Under the pieces are notes generated by a model. It saw only the letters and a list, made by a program, of their open reading frames with translations, searched no databases and was not told the DNA's origin. The translations under genes and the position numbers were made by a program. From Calliphora vicina (Eukaryota > Arthropoda > Insecta > Diptera > Calliphoridae): a stretch of 64,000 nucleotides of DNA. The DNA lies in NCBI RefSeq assembly GCF_958450345.1, contig NC_088784.1, positions 67,419,747-67,483,746 of the forward strand. The letters run 5' to 3'. Shown piece after piece: positions 35,101 to 46,000 of the stretch (the stretch's first letter is position 1; every line of letters begins with the position of its first letter).

Positions 35101-35296
35101 GCTCTAGTTTCCAAATCCTAAAAGTATTGTGGATACAAAAATTTAACATCATATAATTGGTATTATTTATGTTTTGATACCGCAGAAATACCTGTGATAT
35201 TTGATTCATCCATTGTAGAAGAGTAAAATCACCAGCAAATGTCCACTTTGGTGCCTGTTCCAAAATATTTTCCAAATTAATTGGAGTATCATCCAT
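26131..35296 (-). CDS. FAM21: FAM21 / WASHC2, WASH complex subunit
   Basis: Five coding exons on the minus strand, 35296-35192, 35117-34917, 34317-34169, 33541-29115 and 26243-26131, join in frame (GT-AG) to 1664 aa. The N-terminal part, about 1-200, has the conserved head with PLPYIFGSKDWHAKWHVGL (about 165-183), the region that in this family binds the rest of the WASH complex. The remaining 1400 residues are disordered, acidic and low in complexity, with about ten LF-acidic motifs (e.g. NLFDDDEDD, SLFEDSDDEDDDF, NLFDDLEEEDVEDLF, KLFADSDTDSDDLF) from about 420 to 1605. In mammals such LFa motifs bind the retromer VPS35 subunit, recruiting WASH to endosomes for Arp2/3-driven actin assembly. 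The last exon is separated by a 2.9-kb intron full of repeats and ends ADNPLADLL. The length is within the 1300-1700 range of the family. Head-to-head with ATF6. Confidence 0.9.
26720..27245. mobile_element. 526-bp foldback element in FAM21 intron 4
   Basis: CAGAGGTGCTAACCAT at 26720 pairs with ATGGTTAGCACCACTG ending at 27245. The arms of about 220 bp share TTAGATTAGCTCTTGTTTTC, GGAGGAGGTTGCACAAC and CCTTTAAATAAGGCTTAACA. The centre is an A/T-rich loop. No coding sequence; target duplication not evident. Confidence 0.75.
27299..27800 (+). mobile_element. DINE-1/HINE-like repeat, 3' truncated
   Basis: Begins TTATACCCTTCACCTTCGTG and contains CTGGATCCTTATAGATAGCG, GAGTCGATTAAGCC, CGTCCGTCGGTTTG and ATCGATTTTTGACC-like blocks in the usual order. 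It breaks off in an A-rich tract near 27800 before the 3' hairpin. Located in FAM21 intron 4. Confidence 0.8.
27811..28316. other. Unrecognised GC-richer insert in FAM21 intron 4
   Basis: The segment is clearly richer in G+C than its surroundings and carries overlapping frames of 88-120 codons (27823-28089, 27896-28258, 28050-28316). One frame gives a Pro/Ser-rich run PQPSDSDAGSPSPTH, reminiscent of retroelement gag but not diagnostic. No intact protein domain is visible. Most likely a fragment of a mobile element; identity unknown. Confidence 0.35.
28330..28745 (+). pseudogene. Tc1-like transposase remnant in FAM21 intron 4
   Basis: Broken frames give TVLFSDESKFD, GSDGRTFTRRTKGKI and KFGGHLIMEWDCF (catalytic DDE neighbourhood of Tc1 transposases, with the first aspartate region FSDESKF) and further on a degenerate HQISIPQKTFWKL counterpart of the conserved SPDLNPIENLW. 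Frames shift several times and stops are present. It is inactive. Confidence 0.75.
28746..29114 (-). other. Rest of FAM21 intron 4 next to exon 4
   Basis: AT-rich intron sequence; the donor at the exon 4 end reads ACTG|GTATGT on the minus strand. Nothing else recognised. Confidence 0.4.
33735..33838 (+). mobile_element. DINE-1/HINE-like 3' end fragment
   Basis: Only the 3' end is left: TTGGTGAAGGGTATATAAGA, the hairpin TTCGGCACAGTCGAA and ATATAGCTCTGTTACTTG. It sits in FAM21 intron 3 (33542-34168). Confidence 0.75.
34374..34773. mobile_element. 400-bp MITE in a FAM21 intron
   Basis: Inverted ends AAGGTAGAATCACTA (34374) and TAGTGATTCTACCTT (to 34773). Subterminal blocks GTTCTCAATTCTACATGCC and TTTGACGTAACAAGG recur, inverted, in the element at 35834-36134, which shows a family. 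No clear target duplication. Confidence 0.65.
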
Positions 35297-35474
35297 TTTT
35301 TTCGTTGTTTCTTATCTGTTTGCTGATATTTGTTTTGTTTTCCTTTCAAATCACTCGAATCAAATAATAAAGCAAAACAAAGGCGAATTTAAACTAGGTG
35401 GAGTCAGTTAAACGTTATTTACATTTCGCACTGTCAATTATTGTTTTTGTATTTCAATATTGCTCAATTCTATG

Positions 35475-35665
35475 CAAGGTGTATTTAATAAGGTGCCATC
35501 GGCAGCACAGCTGATTATAGAAATAGCTCGCACAAATGTCAAACTACATATATAAAAAATATTCGCCCGTACGCCCGTATGTCAAACTCTATACATAAAA
35601 AATAAGTGAATTCGCCTGTATTTATTTCAATTCGCCACTGCTGTCACCTTGTTAAATACGCCTTG
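35475..35665. mobile_element. hAT-type MITE, copy 1 (191 bp)
   Basis: Inverted ends CAAGGTGTATTTAATAAGGT and, at the right, ACCTTGTTAAATACGCCTTG; an 8-bp direct repeat ATTCTATG flanks it (35467-35474, 35666-35673). Eight-base target duplications and CA...TG ends are hallmarks of hAT transposons. It is non-coding. It lies between FAM21 and ATF6, upstream of both. A related copy is at 59255. Confidence 0.85.
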
Positions 35666-35833
35666 ATTCTATGCTTATTAACAAAATAGTTATTTTCTAC
35701 ATAAATACAGTAACCACCACTATTTAAATGTTTATACAAGTTTAAGTTTTAATAATTTTTTTTTTAATTTTTCATATAAATCAAAAATTATTGCTCTGAC
35801 ATTTGCCAAGACCTGTTCATGGTAGAATCAACC

Positions 35834-36134
35834 AGGTACAATTATTAGGGAGAGTTTTCAATATTTACCCCTACAACGTCAAATAACGCATTTACTCTAA
35901 TCACTTTTTATTTTGTTTTCTCAATGTTTTGCACGTTATATTAAAAATTACACATATTTATTTGGAAAAAAATTTATTTGAATTGAATATTTTAGGAAAA
36001 AAAGTAAATACACAAAAATTTGTTTAATTATTTTTTTTGGTCTTAGACATTTCGTTTTGTTTTTTTCTAATTTTCTTTTGTTTGACGTTATAGGGAATGT
36101 ATAATTGAGAACGTACTTTCTAATAATTGTACCT
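35834..36134. mobile_element. 301-bp MITE related to the one at 34374
   Basis: Inverted ends AGGTACAATTATTAG and CTAATAATTGTACCT. Interior blocks (GGGAGAGTTT, AACGTCAAATAA, GTATAATTGAGAACGTA) match the 34374 element in opposite orientation. Located in the intergenic region between FAM21 and ATF6. Confidence 0.6.
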
Positions 36135-37038
36135 TGCTTGTTCTGCTATGGACCTGTTGTTGTTTTTGTAAAACCGTTGTCACCTCGTATAAATTCGACA
36201 TGAGCAAAACAGAAGCAAACAATTTAAAAGTGATGCCAGATGCATGATAAAATAAAATTAATTAACGGGACATTTAAAATAATACGTTTTATTTTTAAAA
36301 TTTTTGCAAGTTTAACAAGCAATTGCGTAAAAGTCCTTCAAAGGTTTTAATTGGACTTTCAAATTCAACATAGGCAAAATTATAGCCACTTCAGATGTTA
36401 ATTACATAGCTACTAACAAAACAAAAATATTATGAAAAAAGCAACAAAAAATAAAAATTTTATTATGAATAAACCCTTAATTCTTTATTTAAATTTCAAC
36501 ATTATTTTTAATGCTTGCATTTTTGGTTCTTTAATGCTTTCAATATAGAAATTGAAACTCAGACATTTTTCTCATTCTCTTTTGAACTAACCTAAACCTG
36601 TGTAATACACACTCTACCTCTTTAACCCCTCGCCCACAAACTTCGTCTGTCTGCCTTTCAATTTCTGCATTGTAAAAGGGGACATACATATTTGTACTTT
36701 TTTTTAAATTTAAAACAATTCATATTTTATTTAAATAAAAATAGCCTATTTAATGATTTTATTTGTTGGAAAAATCTCTAAAATGACTTCATTGTTATAG
36801 TTGGCAACGCAGTATTGATGCTAAAAGAAATTTTGACATTTTCTTTTCAGTTGCCGTTCAACTTTTGCCTCGTCGACAATTCTTTGGAATATCTCTTTCG
36901 TACGGCCGGTGGTTTTTGAAATAAAATCAAGATTGTGATGAAAAAATTCACCAAATACAACATATTCCAAGAATTACATATGTAAACAAGTGAAATAATG
37001 CAAAAATTAGTAAATTGATAATAGAAAACACATTTAAA
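36135..37038 (+). other. ATF6 upstream region and probable 5' leader
   Basis: Intergenic, AT-rich to about 36840, then a more mixed sequence (GCCGTTCAACTTTTGCCTCG, CGTACGGCCGG) that probably belongs to the ATF6 leader. No TATA box or ER-stress element (CCAAT-N9-CCACG) was found by eye. Confidence 0.35.
36938..37018 (+). promoter_or_regulatory. Two upstream ORFs in the ATF6 leader
   Basis: ATG at 36938 opens 15 codons ending TAA at 36983-36985; ATG at 36998 opens six codons ending TGA at 37016-37018, only 20 nt before the ATF6 start. An in-frame TGA at 36991-36993 shows that the ATF6 protein does not begin earlier. If the transcript includes this region the ORFs could lower or tune translation; this is inference, as the transcription start is not known. 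Confidence 0.4.
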
Positions 37039-40000
37039 ATGGATGTGGACAATGAAAACTTTTACGGTGAGAAATTTTGCATTAAATACATAATGATGAT
37101 TGGTTGAGTGAGTGATTGTGTGCGATTGTTTGTATGTATGGAATAGTGAGTGGTAGATTGTTTTTGTGTAGTGCAATTACGTATTGTGTGTAGTAAAAAA
37201 GATGGCAAAATAGAGACTCATTCAATAATTCTTCATAAATAAAATATAATTATTTGTTGTAGTACTCAAATACAAAAAATTGTTCGTCTATATTATACGC
37301 CCTTCACTTTTTATAATAAATTTGTGCCATAATAGTTGTTGTTATTATTCTAATTTTTTTTTGCATAGAATAAATTTTGAATGCAATTATAAATACAAAA
37401 ATATTGTATTTTCTTATACCCACCTATGTTTTTATATTAATTATAATGAAACATATTGTCTGGTAAAATGTTTAGCTAGAAGTTTCTCTTTTGTTAAGAA
37501 TTAAATAATGCGTTTGTATTATTTTATTTATAAGCAGGTATATATGGTATGTGAGTAAATTACTGTATCGTTTCTATTAATTTTATAAAATACACGAAGC
37601 TACCTACATATAGCTAGCTAGCTCTGTTTTATATAAAAATGGCTTGAGCGCGTTCCATTTTCTTTTGCCGGGGTAAAATCTATGAAACATTAAAATCTTG
37701 TTTATCAACAGCATGTATGGATGTTATTCGTATAAGAAAACAGGTTTTATTTTTAATGAACAGCTAAAATAAATGTTGACGTTTGTGATATTTTTCAATC
37801 TCTTTTTTACACTCTCTCGATTGTTTGGTTTTATTGATTGGTGGTGATAAAGACTGACGGTTATAAAATACCCTACATCTACAGTAGACTTGTGGTTTAT
37901 AGTTAAATAAAATGACCTTTCATTTTAGTTCATAGTACAAAAATCAACTATTCAGCTCAGGCGCGGATCCAGAGGGGATGAAATAGGAATAAATTGCCTG
38001 AAAAATGTTATTGGTAAAATAACTAAATTGCGTGAAATTTTTTTTTGAAAAAAAAAAATTGATTAAACAAATAAATTTTTTCAGACTTGTTTTTCAATAT
38101 TGTTTTAAATTTTTATCTTAAAGTATACTTTAGTAAAGGAAGGTATTTACTATATTTTAATAGAAAACCTAGTAAATTTGAATTTATATTAGAAATTTAC
38201 TATATTTGGTAAAAGGTCATGTTTTTGAAATCTGAAATTAGGGAGCATAGTTTTCCAAAAAAGTTTATATTGTATTATCACTCATCGTATTTTTTTTTTC
38301 ATTTATTCAGAATTAAGCCCTAGACGGCCATCAGACAGTTACTAAACCGGTTCTTCGTTTACACTTTAACTTCAAAACAAAGCGAGATCAACAACAATTT
38401 TACAACAATAATCTTATTCATTTTAAAATTGAACAAACAAATACTGTATAGTAATTTAGTTCTATAAATCTTTTATAAATTTAAAGATTAATGAACAAAG
38501 TGGGGTTAATTAAGCATCTCTATAGATTTTCGTTCCTAACTAAAATTTTTTTAATATATAATTTCTCTTAATTCGTTTCTAACCCTTATTAAACTCGATC
38601 AAAGATAGTATAAAAGGTCGAATTTAATGATTGGACTTGAATTCTTTATATTTCAAGCGATCCGCATGTCTCAGAGTGCAGTCGGAATATGCATACAATA
38701 ATCTCTAGTAAAGTAGATAGTAGTTATATATTAGATTGTGGGGGTTATTTTCGTAATTCATTACACAATGACACCCCATAATCAATAAAAAAACATTTTT
38801 GATTTGTATGCATTTAAGTTAACGTTATTTGTGTATACTCAAAGAACTATATTGGTAACAAAATAACACATGTCTGCCTGTGGTTAATGTTGATTTACAA
38901 AATTGTTTTATTTTTAATTAAATTGTAATTTTGTACATTTTAAAAATATGCGGGAAATTGTTTTTGCATGAAAGGACATGAAACCTTATTAAATTAAATA
39001 AATATGATATGCGGGATGCACACAAAATGTTCATACATGTGTGAATGTTAACTTAATACCCATTTACTCAATTATAACTTAGTACTTAGTCTGTAGTGTT
39101 TGAAAATAGTACCTTCATAATGTTATCTTGAAAAAAAGTATGCAACCCATCTAAGAAACTGATAAAATGTTAAATGGTTAATCATTGGTCTAAATCAAAA
39201 ATTAAAAATAAAAAGCTAATAATACGTACTTACGAAAAGTCATTATTAATATTGTTCTAAGTTTTATTTTCTTTTAAAAGTTAATATATAACTAAGATTA
39301 TGAAATATGTGTGTAAATATTTAGATTATTAAAAAGTGTATTTCGAAAATAAATTTAACTTTTGTTTACCTTAGAATTTTAGTATAGATTATTAAAAATA
39401 TATATATTTTTTTAAAATATCGATTAAAAACTTAATTGTATACATATTTTTGTTTTATTGTATTAAACAAAATCTAGCGCATTTTGTATGTACCAACAAC
39501 TGAAAAGTTAACAAAAATCAATCCAATCTTATCATAACTGAACGTTTACGAAATCTTTTTAATGGTAACAAAAGATAACACAATTGTTGTGAGTATCGTA
39601 ACTAAAAGTACTCCGCTGTATACATGTACACAATATTTTCATTTCATGTTGAAAGAATTCTGAAAAATATTGTATATGGGTTTTTTTAACTTCTTGTTAT
39701 TTGTTTTTATTATCTGTTCATAACAATTCCAATTTGATAAGAGAAAATAATGATTATTTTGAAAAGATTGCTCTCTCACTAGTTTTTCTTTAATATTTAT
39801 TTTTTGAAAGGCAACACCAGCATGAATGAGTGTGTCGAATTACACTTTAATTTTGTTAAACGCTCTAACGCCCACTAAATTGACATGTGTTTTAAAAAGT
39901 AACTGGAAAATATTAATTTGTCTTAGATGGAAAATGTTAAATTCTAATTTGTATTTTTTAAGGTACTTGTTGAAGTTAACAAATTTTAAACATTATGGGA

Positions 40001-43000
40001 GACAAAATTATGAACAACTTTTTAAGTCACATTAATTAGGTTTATGAAATATAATAATACATATTTAACATTATATTTTATTTCTAATCCCATTTCCAAA
40101 CTTCAGGCCTGATTAATTTCGGGTTAACGAAAACCGAAACTGTGTGTATTTCTAAAGTTATAGGAGTTGACATGCTAAAAGTTAGTGTGATAGGTATTAT
40201 TGTTTATATATCTACAAACAGTGAGTGACAATACAATGGAAACTTTTTTTGAAAACTATATTTCGTATGGAAATGGAAACTTAAAGTTTTCAAGAAAAAT
40301 ACTAAAACAAAATTAATTTTATATTTAATTTTGATAAATAAAATTCAAATTAAATTAAATAAATCTGCAGTTTCAAAAATTATGCAAAAATTTCAATTGA
40401 AAACTAATATTTTGGAGTGAAACATTGTAAAACAACACCAAGACAAGATAGTTTAATAGCAAGGGAGTTTAAGAATGTCCTAAAAAGGAAGCTTATCAAT
40501 GATCTAAAATTGGAGGATAATTCTTCAACTGTTAGCAGCAGGACATATGAGGCAGGGCTTAGTTCCCAATCCCCGTGAAAAGCTATTTAAAAAAAACTCA
40601 CCGCTCGTATTCAATTTGTCAAAGGACATTTAAATTATGCGAATTAATGTTTTCGATTTTCTCGTTTCAATTCTTACCATTCACCACTAATTAGAACTGG
40701 TTATTTCTTATTAATTGCTATTTGTATCGATGATTTTATTATTATTTTTTTTATATTTATTATAAAAATATTTAGTTTTCTTTGAAATTTATAATACAAA
40801 TGTGGACTTGTTTGCGAATATTTTGTCATCAAAAACTCATTTTCGTGGAAATCTAAGATAGAGGCTCCTGTTATATCGATATATTAATGAAATACTGAAA
40901 TAATTACTTTGTATTTTTTTTGGGTTTTGACCTATTAATTAAATATTTCAAAAAGTTTCCATTGTTTTGACAACGACTGTATTTATTGTTGCGTTTCTGC
41001 AAAAGTATGTACGTAATTGGTATTTCCGCTAGTGTTAAAAATGGTGACGTGAATATGTATCTTTTTAAAATATACATTCATACATGCATAGGTAAATAAA
41101 AGTATTATTGAAATTGGTTTTTATTTGTTGCTTCTTTGCTCTCTTTATTCAACTCTTAAAACCCTCTTCATCTAATATGAAGCCACTTGTTCATCGCTCA
41201 ATCACTCACATTCATTCGTTCACTTATTGCAAAAGATGTAGTATGTTCACCTTGTTGAGACGTTAGTTTTTATTTGAAAATATACTACATACATATTTAG
41301 TGTATATTTTTTGTCTGTTATGCAAATTAATAATCAAAACTTGAACTGACGTTCAGCCATGGCAGATAAGAAAGACAAAACGCATTGTTTCAGTTTCTTT
41401 TAATTCGTTTAAACCATATTTAAGCTATTGAATAATTAAGTGCAAAATAAATTATGAAAGTAGCTTATAATACAATAAATTATTTTCAATATAATTTTGC
41501 AGATGAAATAGCATCGTTTATGCCTCAACCGGGAGACTATAGTCTGGAAGATTTAGATGAGATAATACGTTCTACCGACTCCCACTTGGATGCTTCATTA
41601 GATATAAATGCGTTTACAAATGCATTTAATCAAAATGATTTTGATATGACAATACCTGAACCGGAGAAAAATAATGTCGAGCAAAAACCAGCACCGCAGC
41701 ATCAGCAGCATTTTGTTAAAGATGAAACACAACCAAATTTGGAAAATGAATTTCATTTTAACTTTTCGGCATTTCCTTCACCTGCTACATCTCAACAATC
41801 TGCAGGTTACTCATCGCCATATGAAACTCCCGGTCGTACATCATCACCCACATCGATAGATGATGATCATTTTAATCCGGATGATTTTATTAATTTCCTA
41901 AATGACGATGATGTTAAAATTGATGATTTGACACGCGATACTATTATGAAACTAAATGAGAATTGTCGTAACACACCCTCGCCCACTGGTAGCTGTACAA
42001 GTTCTAGTGGTAGTTCCACAAGTGGTGTACAGAGTGATGCCTCGTCGGTGGCTTCTATGTCACAACATTATAAAAGTTCTATGACCCAAGAACAGGATGA
42101 TGACCTCTTAGAGTTTATAAAATTTAAAAATGAAAAATTAGACCGTGACATTCAAATGAATGCAACTTCTCCACTACAATCTGCGCAACAATTTGAAAAC
42201 AGTTCTGTTTCTACTGGTCCCGTAGTGATCACGGAAAATGAATTGCCAATAACAACGGCCTCGGTTGCCACTAGCTTATTGCCGATAACATTGCCGGTAC
42301 TACCTGTGACCACACTACAGAGTGTACCCCCAGCAAACTTTGTACAAGGTACTATTATTCCTGTACAAACTGTACCGTTAACCACCGTTAATCCGGTGGT
42401 TAATATTAAAGCACCTACAGCTATTAAAATTGAGAACAAATCTCCAGCAAGCAAAACAAATGTATCACAAACTGTTAAGGTGTTGGCATCTCCAAACAAT
42501 GGCGCTACTGCTGCTAGTGGAGCTAATTCAAAAGTAACATCACCACCTAATGCCAAACCTAAAACTATATTCCTTTCCTCAAATGATTTCAAAGCTTTGA
42601 TGCAAAAAATGAATACAAACGGCAAAAAAATTACGGCAGCCAATGGTCAAATGCCCAAAATTATTATGAAAACTGCTAATGGTAAAATAATAACCGCCAA
42701 TAAATTAACAAACAATCCCAGCAGTAACAACACATCTTCGACATTACCATCGTCTGCCAGTATTAACAATTCTTCGACGCCAGCAGCCATATCTTCAAGT
42801 TCGCAATCTTTACAATTTGTATCGAAGATGGTTAAAGCCTCCGGACCAATGATTGTGAAGCAACAACCATCTAAAGTCGTGTCATCGAATGCACGTTCTG
42901 CAGCTGCCATGGCTGCTGCCAGAGCATCACTGAGTCATAGAAGTCATCGCAACGATTTGCTTATGCTGAGGGGTCTTAACGATGACAAACAGTTGAAAAA

Positions 43001-46000
43001 ACAATTGCGAATGTTGAAAAATCGTGAATCGGCCTCATTGTCACGTAAAAAGAAAAAAGAATATGTCGAACGATTGGAGAATCGCATAAGCGATTTGGAA
43101 AAGGAGAACTATTCGATAAAAGGGGTAAGTTATTTTCTTAAATGTGATGAGCAAATATTGCATAAGTTTGGAATAGAGGAGAGAATACATATGTTAATAT
43201 TTATTCTAGTTTGTATGTATATAAATTCTTATTTGTGCGAGTATTATTTGAAACATGAACTGTTTGTATTTTCATTAACTATTTATTTACTCCATTAAAA
43301 GTGGGGGTCTGTTTTTAAACCCTGAACAAATATGTTTTTAATTATATTTAATAATGGCGTTTTAATAGCAAAACCATACCAACCACATTTAAGTAAAATT
43401 CAAATAAGAGAAATGAAATCATTCAATATATTACAATCTGATAAAGTTAATTACAAATATTTATTGCGTTCAACATATCAAATATACCTTTTATACATAT
43501 TTTAAAACGTAATAGTTTTCATAATACAAATGCATTATATTTTAAAAACACATAAACATATCACCTTGTTTGTTCCTTTTGACACTCCACTGTCATTATT
43601 AAGCTTGACGAAATTTATCTTATCACTAGGCTGCGACCAGCCAGCCAGTGTTTTCTTTAAATACGTTTTATTATTGTTTTTCATTTCGATCCATTCGTTT
43701 AATAATTGTTTAGTAACTGATAAGTAGTTCACATTTTATAAGAATTAGCATTTTTTTTAAAGCAAACAAACAAAAAAAGATGCTACGATACAATGTTTCC
43801 TTCCTTAATGCACAAGCCAGCAATGTGCAATGAATTCGTGTCTAAATAGAAATTGATAAGAGTAATAAATATTCTTTCCAGAAAGTTAAGTTTAGATTTA
43901 CTTATTGCATGATTTTTGATCGTTACATCTTATAGGGTTTCTAATTCCCGGGAAATAATAAACAAATCTGTTCATTCCCGGAAATTTGTATATCATTCAC
44001 CATGAGTGGTGAATGTCATTCCGATTTTGTAATTTCATTTACATTTTTCATTTGCGACCCCATTAAGTATATATTCTGGATCGTTATAGATTGCGTAGTC
44101 GATATAGAAATGTCCGTATGTATGTTGAAATCAACTTTCCGATGCTTCTATATAAGTTACATATATGATTGATACATCTACATATCCGCTAATGGCTGTA
44201 TCCACAAATGGCTGAGATATATGCAAAACACGACGACTACCTCTATTTTATTTTTACATATTTTTATGGTCATTGTCGTTTTACAAATCGTCCCCTTAAT
44301 AAAACAATAGTGTATAATTTTTTTGCCATTTCGAAATAATTGAGTTTAAAATTTTTGTGTTAGTAGACATCTGGAACAAAAGTAATATTCCAATTGATCT
44401 TTTGACCCACTTTGTGGAAGTAGAATTTCACAAAGTTTTGACCACATATAGAATCAGTTGTGTAGATTCTTATTATGCAATAAAAATAATGGTGTATATA
44501 CTTATGTATACACTATTGTTTTATTGAGGGGACGAAATGTTTTCTCATCACTGCCTTATACATTGTATTATGATTTTTTTTAGAATTAAAAGGTACTTCG
44601 CGGGGCAGCCAATGCCAACCTAATTTACCCTGCGGTTAACAGTTCAATAACTAATTTCCAATTTTAGATTATTGATAACCTCCTGGAGAGTCATTTAGGG
44701 TAATTTCTTGAACTCTCTTGCTATTAAATGATTTTGTCATGGTGTAGTTTTATAAGGTCTTCTTCATAAATGTTGAGTTTTTATTTCTAATTTTTTTAAC
44801 TCTTTCATTGTTTTAAAATCAAAACAATTGCATTTTTACATTAATCAAGATTAGTTTAAGAAAAAAATTATCAAAACATTAAAAACCACCCCATTCTATG
44901 GGTTTTTGTGGATTGAAGTGGTTAGTTTACTAACCACATGACATTAAAAATAATTATGATAAACATTTTTGTTTAGTGTAAATTTTTTTGAAATCGAATA
45001 TTTTTGAAATAGATTTTTACAATATTTTCAAATTAATATATTTATCTAACCAGCACCCTGACGGCAAAGTTTTGCCAAAAAATCATAAACGATGACTTCA
45101 AAAAATATAATTGTTAAGCAAAATGGCAATAGATGACAATAAACTCTGTTTCAAAGACTATAGAAAATGTGGTTAGTAAACCGCAAAGAGTTAAACTGCG
45201 AATTTATTTATCGAATATTTATCACAGATAGTTTTTAGCTTCAAACCAGCATTCAAATCGTTTATTATTGTTTTTTTAAATTTTCACAAATCTTGAATTT
45301 AGCCTTTTTATTGTGTGAAACAAATTACCAAAAAAAAAATATCAAAATAAATATTGAAATAACGTGCTTTTACATCGTTTTCTTACATTTTTATTTTGTT
45401 TTAGTCTTCTTTCTTGTGGAACTTTAAAAGTTTCCATTGATTTCCCAATGCTTTAAAGTTTAAAAATGCTAATATTTACTATATTTTAATAGTACATTGA
45501 ATTGATCTTCTATTTGGTAAAATGTCACTGAAATCACGGAATATAGTTTTCAAAAAGTATCCATTGTATTTTCACTCACTGTATACAACCAATTACTCAT
45601 ACTAACAGTATTATTGTCATTATTTTCTCTAAATATCCCCTTACCTATACCACAACAATAAATTTCAGTGAATTTTTTGTTATTAAATTGTAAATTTTGC
45701 ACATTAATTCCCGGAAATTTCAAAAAACAATATTCCATGAAATTGTTTGTCATATACATATTTTTGATTATTTCACTAATATAAAAGATGCTCTTAAAAT
45801 AATTTACAAATAATTATTGAACCATGGAATTTCAAGTTATTATTTTTGCAAAATATCCATTTTTCTGTACAAAATTTTATTTCACTGATCTGTTAGACAA
45901 TCAAATAGAGCAACTTTAAATGGCTAAAGTGTTTTTTCAACAGATAATGAAAATATGATGAAATTTTGAAAACAAAAATTGAAATGATTAATTAAATTTC

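Noticed and set aside
37617..37624. AGCTAGCTAGCT run as a regulatory site
   Set aside because: Short simple repeat in an intron; no support for function.
41454..41502. Exon 2 of ATF6 starting with ATG at 41454
   Set aside because: A splice acceptor TTTTGCAG ends at 41502 and joins in phase to the exon at 37039, which fits the acidic N-terminus; the bases before are intron read in frame.
42152..42910. Minus-strand frames of 163 and 87 codons opposite ATF6
   Set aside because: Shadows of the Thr/Pro/Ser-rich coding sequence; no domain and no splice support.
43125..43298. C-terminal extension of the ATF6 bZIP exon (57 codons)
   Set aside because: The zipper is cut at GGTAAGT and continues in phase at 48746 with ENSSLRSQL; the extension is intron read-through.
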